Shown here piece by piece: positions 40,498 through 48,341 of a DNA stretch of 64,000 bases. Made by a program: the position numbers and the translations under genes. The stretch is taken from NCBI GenBank assembly GCA_963738345.1, contig CAVTWI010000002.1:2170001-2234000 (forward strand), written 5' to 3'. This DNA is from Bog-159 sp963738345 (GTDB lineage Bacteria; Acidobacteriota; Terriglobia; Bryobacterales; Bryobacteraceae). How positions within the stretch are numbered: the stretch's first letter is position 1; every line of letters starts with the position of its first letter. The notes below the pieces were generated by a model. It made no database searches. It saw only the letters and a program-made list of their open reading frames with translations, and had not been told where the DNA came from.

Positions 40498-43400
40498 ATG
40501 AAGGTAGCGCGCTTTAATGTGCGGCTGACGCTGCTCGGGCTTTGCGTCCTGATGCTCGTCGCCCTTTCGGTGGTGGGCGCGCGCGCGGAGCAATTCTCGA
40601 ACTTCGCCCTCAGCACGCTTTCCAATCCCCTGACGTCCAGCTCCACTACCCTGACCTTAAGCTCGACGCAGAACTTCCCCACGGTCGCGCCTTTCCGGCT
40701 CACGATTCAGGACAGCGAAACCTCCACGCCCGAGATTGTCTATGTCACTGCCGTAAGCGGCAACACGTATACGATTACGCGCGGCTACGAGGGCACAACG
40801 GCGGTCGCGCATGTCGCAGGTGCCGAGGTTGCCAATTTCGTCACGGCGGGCGACATCTCCGACATCTATCCGGGCGTGCAGCCCACGGTCACGAGCTGCC
40901 CTTCGAGCTTCCAAGGCTCATATAGCGTCGTTCAGGTAAACCAGTCTGCGGGTTCCTGCGCCATCACCGGCCCGTCAAACCCCGTCATCGGCAAGCTCTA
41001 CATGCTGAAGGACGCTGGCGCTAACGCCGCAACCTACCCGATTACGCTCACGCCCGCGACTGGCCAGATAGACGGGCAGGCGTCCGTCACGCTCAACAGC
41101 AACTCGCAATCCATATCGTTTTATTGGGATGGCACTACCACCCATCTGGTTAAGCCCTCAAGCACTGGTGGCACTGGCACGGTCACCACGACCGGCTCGC
41201 CCGCCTCCGGCAACCTCACGAAATTCTCCGGTGCAAGCAGCGTCACCTCCGGTGATCTGAGCGGCGATTGCACGACCAGCGGCACCTTGGCGACAAGCTG
41301 CGGCAAAACCGGCGGCGTCGCGTTTGCGCCTTCCGCTACGACCGACACCACCAATGCCAGCAATATCAGCTCCGGCACGCTCCCGGCGGCTCGGCTTCCG
41401 ACTCCGACCACCTCCGCGCTGGGCGGCCTGATTGCGCAAGCCTCGGCGACGGCCCACCAGGTCGTGCAGTACATCAACACAAGCGGCCAGCAGGTGCTGG
41501 CGCAGCTTGGATTCTCGGATTTGACGGGCTCGGCAACTGCGGCGCAAATGCCCGCATTCACGGGCGATGTTTCGACAAGCGCCGGATCAACCACCACTAC
41601 CCTTGCGACGGTAAACAGCAATGTCGGGAGCTTCACGAGCGCCAATATCACCGTTGATGCGAAGGGTCGCATCACGGCGGCGGCGAATGGCAGCGGTGGG
41701 GGAGGCTCGGGCACCGTAACGAGCGTTTCCGTCACCAATGGCAATGGCCTAACGGGAAGCGTCGCCAATCCTACAACTACGCCCGCGATAAGCCTGGGAA
41801 CGAGCATATCTGGCGTCTTGAAGGGCAACGGCACCGCCATATCGGCTGCGACCGCTGGCACCGATTATGTGGTCCCGGGTGGTGCCCTTGGAACGCCAAG
41901 CTCCGGCACCGCGACCAACCTGACCGGCCTGCCGCTCTCCACCGGCGTGACCGGCGTCCTGCCGGTAGCGAACGGTGGGTCAAGTAATGTTCCGGGTCTT
42001 GTATTTAATTCCACTTCAGCGGCAAGTGCGAATACATCGGCTATTAATACCGCATTGCAAGCCGCGGGTAATGTCTCGATCGGCTGTACGGCGGGGCAAA
42101 TTATCTATGTCAATGCAACTCTTCTCGTATATTCCAATACGCATCTGTTTATCCAGCCGGGTTGCACGGTAACCTCTATCGGGAATTACGCGCCAATTTT
42201 AGAAAACGCTGCTGCCGCAGCCTCTTGGACGCAGCTGTACAATTCGTCCGGGATAATCACATCCGGCCCGTTATCCATCATCAGGGAAAGTGACGTAACC
42301 ACGTGGTCAACATCGCATAGCTTCTCGCAGGGCAATTATGCCCACACTGCCGCGAACAATCTCTATTGGCAAAGTGCCTCGTCTTGCACGTCGGCTTCAA
42401 GTGGCACCGGCCCGAGCGGCACTGGAACCGGCATAACTGACGGAACGTGTAGCTGGAATTATGTTACAACCAATGTTCCTACGGGATATTCGTATCCCAC
42501 TATTCAATATTCAGATGCGAACATAGTTGCAGTTGTCAATTGGCCCTCGCACGGCCAGGCTGTAGGAAACTATATCTTCCTTACGCCAGTGGGAGACACA
42601 ACCGCAGCCCCTTATTGGTGGACTGGCACCCAGACGGCCCATACGCGCGGAGGCCTTTCGGATACATCGTATTTCGGCATCTTCCCGGTGATCTACGTAA
42701 ATGATTCCAACAACGTGACGGTGCTCTTAAGGCGCCCTCCTGCCACGGCTTTCACGGGTATTCCGATGTACGTGAAACAGGCGGACATGAACATCTATGT
42801 CGAAGGTCAAGGCGTTCTCAATGGGAACTACCCTACCAATACTCCCACGACGAATTGCAACGGAGCCGCAGGAGAATCAGCGACCGATTGCGAAGGCGTC
42901 ATCATGGCAGGTGTCGAAAACCTGCATTGGGAAGGCACTCAAATTGAGCAGGCGCAACGCTACGGATTCCATGGGAATGGCATTGAGAATGGCGACATTT
43001 CTTACAATGTAGGCCCGCTGGGCACTCTCTGGGACAACATGAAGTTGTACGGCCCAGCGTTTGATGTGACCGTTCACGATATGAGCGGCCCCTCATATAG
43101 CTACTCTAATGCGACCCCGAGCGGTGATGATTTTCTCACAATACAAGCCGAAGAGGGGTCGGTCGGAGCAACCCAGGTATTTGCATGTGGCGACATTCTT
43201 AACGTCAAGCTTGACAATATTCACAGCTATGCCGGGTTGAATGTGGGGCTGTACATGTCCAATGCCTATCTGTGGACTGACCAAATTGAAGCAAGCCGGA
43301 TAAGTCCCATGGATGCAGAGAGCAACAGGGGCTACTTCACGATTCTGGGAATTAGTGAAATAGGTGGCGGAACGTCAGCCGGAAATATCGGCACGATTCA

Positions 43401-44235
43401 TCTGCACGATATAGATTTTCTGGAGCCGACGCCATCAACCTCCCATTTCCTTCTGGCGGTGATGGCGCCAAACACGACAATATCGCAAATCAATATGGAT
43501 CATATTGATTACTCTCCTGTATATCTAAGCGCACCTTCAAATCTTGCGGTAATTTCTGCCGGCACCATAGATCAGTTAAATATCAGTAAGGTCACCGGGA
43601 ATTCCACGCAGGGGCCGGAAGTCTTCGTTGGTGCGGTGGGATCGGATAATGGTGGCGTTGTAAACCAGATAAACTTCAATGACAGTTACTTTAACGTCAG
43701 CTCTGGAACAAGCGGCTATGTAGTTGGAACCTACGGAAGCAGCGCAGCGATTAATTCCGTGAATCTTAATGACCTGTATATGACGGGCAACAGCGCGTCG
43801 ATAGTTCAGGATTACTCAGCCATTCCTAACATAAGTATCTCAAACAGCTCATTTCCAACTGATGCGGATGCACTTGTCCTGACTGCTGGTGCTAGCGACA
43901 ATATCTTTATATCGAATGTCTATGCGCCCAATTTAGCCCAGGGTGTAGCGCGTCTAACTACTACGGCAAGCGTATCCATAAGTTCAGGTGGTCACAATAA
44001 CTTAGGATCGTCTTCGTTATTCACTTACACGAGCGGAACACCGACGATTACGGCATATGGATGGGATTTGAAGTGTAATGTGGCGACCCTTGCGCGCGTA
44101 ACAGGCGAGTACTGCAACAATACCAATATATCGCCCGGAAGCGGAACGTTGAATACGGCGGGGCTTGTTGCCAATCAAGGAACATCGGCACTTTCATGGT
44201 TCCTGTTGTCGAATCCCAGCGGGCAGCAGTACTAA
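40498..44235 (+). CDS. Large fibre-like surface protein with signal peptide
   Basis: The start at 40498 gives 1245 residues. The first 30 (MKVARFNVRLTLLGLCVLML, then ALSVVGARA) look like a secretory signal peptide. Residues 30-520 are Gly/Ser/Thr-rich fibre repeats (SGTVTSVSVTNGNGLTGSVA). From about 525 the sequence changes to an Asn/Tyr/Ser-rich part with many I-x-N-x repeats (LNLNDLYMTGN-like, ISNVYAPN), suggesting a beta-helix as in tailspikes with glycan-degrading activity. DNA of the second half is visibly richer in A/T. A signal peptide is odd for a virion protein. Confidence 0.65.
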   Translation: MKVARFNVRLTLLGLCVLMLVALSVVGARAEQFSNFALSTLSNPLTSSSTTLTLSSTQNFPTVAPFRLTIQDSETSTPEIVYVTAVSGNTYTITRGYEGTTAVAHVAGAEVANFVTAGDISDIYPGVQPTVTSCPSSFQGSYSVVQVNQSAGSCAITGPSNPVIGKLYMLKDAGANAATYPITLTPATGQIDGQASVTLNSNSQSISFYWDGTTTHLVKPSSTGGTGTVTTTGSPASGNLTKFSGASSVTSGDLSGDCTTSGTLATSCGKTGGVAFAPSATTDTTNASNISSGTLPAARLPTPTTSALGGLIAQASATAHQVVQYINTSGQQVLAQLGFSDLTGSATAAQMPAFTGDVSTSAGSTTTTLATVNSNVGSFTSANITVDAKGRITAAANGSGGGGSGTVTSVSVTNGNGLTGSVANPTTTPAISLGTSISGVLKGNGTAISAATAGTDYVVPGGALGTPSSGTATNLTGLPLSTGVTGVLPVANGGSSNVPGLVFNSTSAASANTSAINTALQAAGNVSIGCTAGQIIYVNATLLVYSNTHLFIQPGCTVTSIGNYAPILENAAAAASWTQLYNSSGIITSGPLSIIRESDVTTWSTSHSFSQGNYAHTAANNLYWQSASSCTSASSGTGPSGTGTGITDGTCSWNYVTTNVPTGYSYPTIQYSDANIVAVVNWPSHGQAVGNYIFLTPVGDTTAAPYWWTGTQTAHTRGGLSDTSYFGIFPVIYVNDSNNVTVLLRRPPATAFTGIPMYVKQADMNIYVEGQGVLNGNYPTNTPTTNCNGAAGESATDCEGVIMAGVENLHWEGTQIEQAQRYGFHGNGIENGDISYNVGPLGTLWDNMKLYGPAFDVTVHDMSGPSYSYSNATPSGDDFLTIQAEEGSVGATQVFACGDILNVKLDNIHSYAGLNVGLYMSNAYLWTDQIEASRISPMDAESNRGYFTILGISEIGGGTSAGNIGTIHLHDIDFLEPTPSTSHFLLAVMAPNTTISQINMDHIDYSPVYLSAPSNLAVISAGTIDQLNISKVTGNSTQGPEVFVGAVGSDNGGVVNQINFNDSYFNVSSGTSGYVVGTYGSSAAINSVNLNDLYMTGNSASIVQDYSAIPNISISNSSFPTDADALVLTAGASDNIFISNVYAPNLAQGVARLTTTASVSISSGGHNNLGSSSLFTYTSGTPTITAYGWDLKCNVATLARVTGEYCNNTNISPGSGTLNTAGLVANQGTSALSWFLLSNPSGQQY

Positions 44236-44319
44236 CACTGCGCGGCGAGACTCGTGACTGAACGCACTATCCGATAAACCCGCCTGAATCCCCTCAAGCA
44301 AGCCATTTCCGAGCACTCT

Positions 44320-44505
44320 ATGACCCCCAACCACCTCATAGGCCCCGCCGTGATTCTCATCCTCATCATTGCGGGTGCCGATTTCCTCACCACGGGCAGA
44401 TTCGACCCGATGCCGCTGGCCTCGGCGATATCCGCGCTCCTGCTGTGCGGCTGTCTTTATCGGCTAGTCACGAGGCGCGCCCCTAAACCACCGAAGCGCA
44501 AGTGA
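44320..44505 (+). CDS. Small membrane protein, holin candidate
   Basis: 61 residues with two hydrophobic segments (LIGPAVILILIIAGADFLTT and LASAISALLLCGCLYRLV) and a very basic end (TRRAPKPPKRK). Size, two spans and charged C terminus fit a class II holin. It overlaps the lipoprotein gene by GTGA. Confidence 0.5.
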   Translation: MTPNHLIGPAVILILIIAGADFLTTGRFDPMPLASAISALLLCGCLYRLVTRRAPKPPKRK

Positions 44506-44621
44506 AAATCGCCGTTTTTATGGCCATGGTCGCGCTATGCGCCTGCTCAAGCTGCGATGCCGAACGGGTGTGGCTCACGATGTACGGCTACGAGTCCGAG
44601 CATGTCGCCGGGGCCGAGTGA
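44502..44621 (+). CDS. Small lipoprotein, o-spanin-like
   Basis: GTG start at 44502 in GTGA overlap, stop TGA at 44619-44621, 39 residues. MKIAVFMAMVALCACSSCD has a lipobox-like LCAC followed by polar residues. A tiny lipoprotein beside a holin candidate suggests an Rz1-like outer membrane spanin, but no matching inner-membrane spanin is overlapped. Confidence 0.5.
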   Translation: MKIAVFMAMVALCACSSCDAERVWLTMYGYESEHVAGAE

Positions 44622-44626
44622 ACGTC

Positions 44627-45250
44627 CTATTGCGCCAGAGCCGGCATCGGCGCAGTTAGTTCTGCCTGCGTCGGCGAGTGCCAGAACTGCTGCGCGTAAA
44701 TCTTAACCGCCTTACCCGTTCTTGAGACGAAGCGAAGATTGTCCGAAGCCCTCGGTTTGTAGTTGTCCGGGTCGATGAGAGTGCGGCCGATTAGCACCCA
44801 CGCCGAGCCCGCTGGGCGCACGACCAACCGCTTGGTGTACCCGGATATCGGCAGAACATACAAAGAAGGGCCACGCGCCGGGACGGCAATAATGTTTGTG
44901 CTGTTGGCGCCCTTCTTGTCCGGTGGCGGTTTGGAAGTCCCATGGATGAAATTGGGAATTATCGCCGTGAAGACAACGGCATAGATAATCCACGCCGTCT
45001 TCGTTGAAAAGCTCCGTTGGCGAGCACGGCGGGCGAGGATCGCGATGACTAAATACACGCTCCAAGCCACGAGCGCACCGAAGAAGAAGTAAAGAACATC
45101 CGCAGCCCATTGGGGAAGGCCGAACATCGCGCGGTTGGCCGCCTGGTAGAGAACCCAAAAAACCGCAGCGACGATCAGGCTCGCGAGAACCTTGCCAGCA
45201 ACTTTATCCTCTCTCTGGCTACTGGCTGGTAGGTCGCGCTCTCCACGCAT
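44627..45250 (-). CDS. Membrane protein on the opposite strand, 207 residues
   Basis: Start uncertain: 45250 is used (an in-frame ATG at 45331 would add 27 residues). Three hydrophobic segments (VLASLIVAAVFWVLYQAAN, VLYFFFGALVAWSVYLVIAI, TAWIIYAVVFTAIIPNFI), then a strand-rich soluble domain (STNIIAVPARGPSLYVLPIS). It is the only minus-strand gene in the late region, as for a moron expressed from the prophage. Function unknown. Confidence 0.6.
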   Translation of the reverse strand: MRGERDLPASSQREDKVAGKVLASLIVAAVFWVLYQAANRAMFGLPQWAADVLYFFFGALVAWSVYLVIAILARRARQRSFSTKTAWIIYAVVFTAIIPNFIHGTSKPPPDKKGANSTNIIAVPARGPSLYVLPISGYTKRLVVRPAGSAWVLIGRTLIDPDNYKPRASDNLRFVSRTGKAVKIYAQQFWHSPTQAELTAPMPALAQ

Positions 45251-45434
45251 TCTCTGGTTGAAGATGCCAAGGCGCGTGGGAAAGCCGTCATCGCCGTGTT
45301 CGCTGGTTCCGGGAAGACCTGGGCCGCCCATAGGATCACGATCTTAACATGCAAAAGTCAGGAATTCCCTGAACGCAATCCCATTCCCGCCCACGCATCC
45401 CGCGCGGGCGGCAATCACCAACCACGGAGTTTTT

Positions 45435-45857
45435 ATGAACATTCTGACCACACTGGAGAATTTCGCCGAGGAGATCGGCGTCGATATCAAGACCCTTCTC
45501 AGCGCGGACTTTCATGCGTTCCTGAGCGCGGCCATGCCGCTTTTCAGTGACCTGAAGGCTTTCGCAGTTGCAACGGGCAAAGCAGATGTCAAAACGCTGC
45601 TCAGTGATCTGAAGAGCGACCTTGTCACGGGCGTCACTACGCTTGCGGTTTCCGGCGGCAATGCCGGTACGGCCATCGCGGCCGTGTCGAGCGAAGCGCT
45701 TGGCCAGGTGAAGGACTTCACCGCCGCGGCGAAGAATGCCGTATACGGCGCTCTCGCCATCGTAGCGGCGGATGTGCCGGAGATTGTCGGCACGAGCGCC
45801 CCGGCCTCGTCCGCCTCCGTCGGTACGGCGGCCGCCACCTCAGCAGCCGCTTCTTAA
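45435..45857 (+). CDS. Hypothetical protein, 140 residues
   Basis: Ala-rich helical protein: MNILTTLENFAEEIGVDIKT, LFSDLKAFAVATGKADVKTL, with an Ala/Ser-rich end. No domain. Its stop overlaps the next start. Confidence 0.5.
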   Translation: MNILTTLENFAEEIGVDIKTLLSADFHAFLSAAMPLFSDLKAFAVATGKADVKTLLSDLKSDLVTGVTTLAVSGGNAGTAIAAVSSEALGQVKDFTAAAKNAVYGALAIVAADVPEIVGTSAPASSASVGTAAATSAAAS

Positions 45858-45964
45858 TGCGCGTCCTCCTCTTTGCCGCGCTCGTGGGGGCTCTCTTGAG
45901 CGTCTCCGGGTGCGGCATGATCCTCTGCCGCGTGTTTACGCCGCACGACGATTGCGCGCCTTAA
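45857..45964 (+). CDS. Tiny lipoprotein, 35 residues
   Basis: ATG at 45857 overlaps the previous stop. MRVLLFAALVGALLSVSGCG is a lipoprotein signal with lipobox VSGC; the mature part is 17 residues with two more cysteines. Could be a lysis or entry-exclusion lipoprotein. Confidence 0.5.
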   Translation: MRVLLFAALVGALLSVSGCGMILCRVFTPHDDCAP

Positions 45965-45989
45965 GCCACTTAGTCGCAGGGTATCCCCA

Positions 45990-46175
45990 ATGGTCAGTGC
46001 TCTCATTACGCTGCTGCTCTACTACGCCATCGGCTTCATCGTCTGGGGCTGGTGCGTAAACCGATGGGACGCCTACATGAGCCCGCCCGAATTTCTGATG
46101 GGCTTGTTATGGCGTCCGTTTCTCTGGCCGGTAATGCTTTTCATGGCGATCTTCAAAAGTGGAGGATTCAAATAA
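45990..46175 (+). CDS. Small membrane protein, 61 residues
   Basis: Two or three hydrophobic segments (LITLLLYYAIGFIVWGWCV, LLWRPFLWPVMLFMAIF). Stop shares one base with the next ATG. Function unknown. Confidence 0.55.
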   Translation: MVSALITLLLYYAIGFIVWGWCVNRWDAYMSPPEFLMGLLWRPFLWPVMLFMAIFKSGGFK

Positions 46176-46360
46176 TGCCGGCATGGCTCTCGATAGGCGA
46201 GCTGTTAATCAAGCTGCTCGTCTGGTGGTATGGTCATCAGGGCGTTGTCGCGCGTCTGGCGAAATACACGCCGGTGCCCAAGGATGCCAATCCGCCGCTT
46301 ACCGCACAGAACAACCCTAACCTGAGCAATCCGCCCGACAGAGGCGGGATACCGCGCTAA
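46175..46360 (+). CDS. Small protein, 61 residues
   Basis: Begins MPAWLSIGELLIKLLVWWYG, an amphipathic segment, and ends Pro/Asn-rich (DANPPLTAQNNPNLSNPPDR). GGAGG lies upstream. Function unknown. Confidence 0.5.
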   Translation: MPAWLSIGELLIKLLVWWYGHQGVVARLAKYTPVPKDANPPLTAQNNPNLSNPPDRGGIPR

Positions 46361-46402
46361 ACAATCGACCGGCCTGGGCCGCCTTCAACTGAAGGAGGCT
46401 TT

Positions 46403-46477
46403 ATGCATCACACTATCCGCTACCACCCCATTTACCTGCTGGCGCTCGTGATTATCGCGGCCTGCCTGCACGGGTAA
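46403..46477 (+). CDS. 24-residue hydrophobic peptide
   Basis: ATG at 46403 with AAGGAGG at good distance, stop TAA at 46475. YHPIYLLALVIIAACLHG is one span. The strong ribosome site supports translation. Last gene before the late terminator. Confidence 0.4.
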   Translation: MHHTIRYHPIYLLALVIIAACLHG

Positions 46478-46499
46478 ACGATTCGCGTTCGGCAGACTG

Positions 46500-46536
46500 A
46501 GCCCCCTTCTCGCTTCAGCGGGGAGGGGGCTTTTTT
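46500..46536 (+). terminator. Late operon terminator
   Basis: Long hairpin, AGCCCCCTTCTCGC at 46500-46513 pairing (with G-T pairs) to 46518-46530, followed by six T. Closes the rightward late operon. Confidence 0.9.
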
Positions 46537-46626
46537 GCGTCTGGAAACTGAAAAAAGACCAAAATCGGAGTTTCCCGAAAAGGTAGATTTTCAACCAGAA
46601 ATTTTTAGGAAAGCTTGGTTTTTCCC

Positions 46627-46787
46627 AGATGTTGCTGGCCGCTCCCGTCCTGAAAAATTTCCTCCATAGCGGAAACCATGCGATTTTAGCCGACACCGGT
46701 GTCGCTATATGAATATTCACAACGGTTTATATGCTAATCTGATGACGTGGAGAGAATGTCCCAGGACGGGAGCGGCCAGCAACATCT
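46627..46787. repeat. Perfect 26-bp inverted repeat, 109-bp spacer
   Basis: 46627-46652 is the exact reverse complement of 46762-46787 (arm begins AGATGTTGCTGGCCGCTCCC). The right arm lies inside the start of the winged-helix gene; the spacer holds a 14-bp palindrome at 46691-46704 and A/T-rich promoter-like sequence. It could be an invertible segment, a regulatory RNA fold or part of a replication origin. Confidence 0.9.
46691..46704. promoter_or_regulatory. 14-bp palindrome CGACACCGGTGTCG
   Basis: Perfect palindrome in the A/T-rich region 52 bp before the winged-helix gene. Likely a binding site for a dimeric regulator, possibly the gene's own product. Confidence 0.55.
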
Positions 46788-47229
46788 CGGCATCATCCAG
46801 CAGAAGTGGGGCGACGCTCTGGCGGCTGGCTTTCAGGTGGTGCCCAACATACTTATCCGCGAGCAGAGCCGGTTGGGTCTGGATGCAATCGACGTGGTCA
46901 TCCTCCTCAATCTCATGGCGCATTGGTGGACGGAAGACTCTAAGCCTTTCGTCTCCGCTACGGTTATCGGGAAGCGCATGAAGGTGAGCACCAGGACAGT
47001 AGAGCGTCATCTGAAGAGGCTGGAGCAGAGAAGTCTAATAGGCCGTGACGCGCGCGGCACACGGACGGTTGGAGGGCCCTACATCCGCCATTTCGATCTG
47101 ACGCCACTCGTTGCGGTTTTGAAGGATGCCAGCAGGAACGCGGTGGCCAAGAGGTCGCCACGAGCGAAGGAAGGGTTTAACGAGTTTGAGCCGAAAGGGG
47201 CGTTGGTCAGCGAAACTCTCGCCCCTTAA
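46756..47229 (+). CDS. Winged-helix replication or control protein
   Basis: 157 residues from ATG at 46756; a GTG at 46747 is an alternative and neither has a well-spaced ribosome site. FQVVPNILIREQSRLGLDAI, VVILLNLMAHWWTEDSKPFV, GKRMKVSTRTVERHLKRLEQ, RSLIGRD form a winged helix like those in phage and plasmid replication initiators. The C-terminal third is polar and probably disordered. Beside par genes and a symmetric A/T-rich region, a replicon or copy-control role is likely. Confidence 0.65.
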   Translation: MSQDGSGQQHLGIIQQKWGDALAAGFQVVPNILIREQSRLGLDAIDVVILLNLMAHWWTEDSKPFVSATVIGKRMKVSTRTVERHLKRLEQRSLIGRDARGTRTVGGPYIRHFDLTPLVAVLKDASRNAVAKRSPRAKEGFNEFEPKGALVSETLAP

Positions 47230-47285
47230 GGCTTGAAGCAGCGGGGTCGCCGTCCTCGCAAAACGGCGCGGCACTCCAAAGGTTT

Positions 47286-47308
47286 AGGGCTGAATCCGGT
47301 TCAGCCCT
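47286..47308. terminator. Hairpin between converging genes
   Basis: AGGGCTGAA at 47286-47294 pairs with TTCAGCCCT at 47300-47308. It lies between the converging winged-helix and RHH genes and probably ends transcription from both sides, although the T run is short. Confidence 0.55.
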
Positions 47309-47359
47309 TCCCGCTGTCTCATTCTAACTGGTCGGATGCGCGTTGTCGCGCAAGCGTCC

Positions 47360-47377
47360 AATAGCGATTTCGCTATT
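47360..47377. promoter_or_regulatory. Palindrome AATAGCGA-TT-TCGCTATT
   Basis: Perfect 18-bp palindrome overlapping the end of the RHH gene. The TAGCGA/TCGCTA core recurs at 48264-48269 and 48303-48308 next to parA, so it may be a centromere-like site for the RHH protein. Confidence 0.5.
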
Positions 47378-47603
47378 CCGCGTTTTCGTGCTTTCGCTTG
47401 ATTAGCTCGAAGGCGGCGTACAGCAGCTCGGTTTGACTCTTGAAGCCATGTTGCAAGGTGAAGATGCCGAATTCGCGGTGAAACGCATCAGGTACTTTAA
47501 AGTTCAGATTTGATAGTTTGCCTGGCTCTTTGTCGAGATTACCGACGGTTTCGCTGGCGAGCGGCGGCGCTCCTTTACGTGCCGGCGGTGTGATGCGCGT
47601 CAT
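47373..47603 (-). CDS. Ribbon-helix-helix partition partner, 76 residues
   Basis: Start ATG at 47603 after GAAGGAG. Disordered basic N terminus (TRITPPARKGAPPL), then LSNLNFKVPDAFHREFGIFT and LQHGFKSQTELLYAAFELIK, an RHH fold. It overlaps parA by 4 bp. Small RHH proteins coded after a ParA without its own DNA-binding domain act as centromere binders and repressors in type Ib partition systems. Confidence 0.75.
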   Translation of the reverse strand: MTRITPPARKGAPPLASETVGNLDKEPGKLSNLNFKVPDAFHREFGIFTLQHGFKSQTELLYAAFELIKRKHENAE

Positions 47604-48253
47604 GCGACCTTCTCCTTCTGAAGTTCCGAAACCAGATTGACGATACTCTGCGCAAGTCTGTCCGCACGAGCGTTCAGGGACGGAAAGCGCGTCTCCGTCA
47701 ACGCACAGCCTTCATCGGACGCACGGCGGTATGCGGTCTTTTCGGGAATCGCGCCTTTCAGTATTCGGTAACCTGCGTCCGTAACATATGTCTGCGCCTC
47801 GACCAATTCCAGATGGCTGTCGCCGACGCGGCACAATGCGAAAGCAATCTTGGATTTCGCCACGCCTTTCTTCACCAGCTCATGCGCGAGCAGCACCTGG
47901 GGCTGCATGTCGTCAAGTGAAAGGCCAGTGGGCAATAATACAGCGTGCGCCTGGCGCGCCATTTTCAAGGTCGCCGCGGTGGAGTGCGGCGGAGCATCAA
48001 TAACTAAGAGATCTAAATGGCTTGAGGCTCGAATCGCATCTTCAGCACTTCCAAAGCGCTCGACCGCGATCACCGGCTGCGCTTGGCGCTGCAGCCTGCG
48101 ACCTTGCCAGTTAAAACTGGTGCCTTGCGAGACGTCGAGATCGGCAATCTTCACGTTCCATCCGGCGGCGGAATACTCGCGCGCGGTGAGCCGTGCGAGA
48201 GTGCTTTTGCCGACGCCGCCCTTCTGGGCGCAGATCGCGATGATCAGGGTCAT
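47600..48253 (-). CDS. parA: ParA-family partition ATPase
   Basis: Start at 48253 gives 217 residues. Deviant Walker A KGGVGKST at 11-18; IADLDVSQGTSFNWQGRR; LLVIDAPPHSTAATLKMARQ as the Walker B/switch region; AVLLPTGLSLDDMQPQ. No N-terminal helix-turn-helix, so a short type Ib ParA. Moves plasmid copies apart along the nucleoid with the RHH partner. Confidence 0.9.
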   Translation of the reverse strand: MTLIIAICAQKGGVGKSTLARLTAREYSAAGWNVKIADLDVSQGTSFNWQGRRLQRQAQPVIAVERFGSAEDAIRASSHLDLLVIDAPPHSTAATLKMARQAHAVLLPTGLSLDDMQPQVLLAHELVKKGVAKSKIAFALCRVGDSHLELVEAQTYVTDAGYRILKGAIPEKTAYRRASDEGCALTETRFPSLNARADRLAQSIVNLVSELQKEKVA

Positions 48254-48260
48254 ATGCCCG

Positions 48261-48341
48261 TTATAGCGAAAGGGCACAAGAGTGCAAGCGGGATTTGCAG
48301 ATTTCGCTAAAGGGCTATTTCGTTTTTTCGCGGTTTCGCGC
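48261..48341 (-). promoter_or_regulatory. Candidate par operator with TTTCG repeats
   Basis: The 88 bp upstream of parA hold TATAGCGAAAGGG, ATTTCGCTAAAGGG and TTTCG at 48302, 48318, 48326 and 48334, the last three exactly 8 bp apart. Closely spaced short repeats of this kind are typical binding arrays for RHH regulators. Binding is inferred. Confidence 0.5.

Noticed and set aside
46385..46720. Minus-strand frame through the late terminator and left inverted-repeat arm
   Set aside because: It crosses a strong terminator hairpin and an A/T-rich region and shares only the repeat arm with the real gene.
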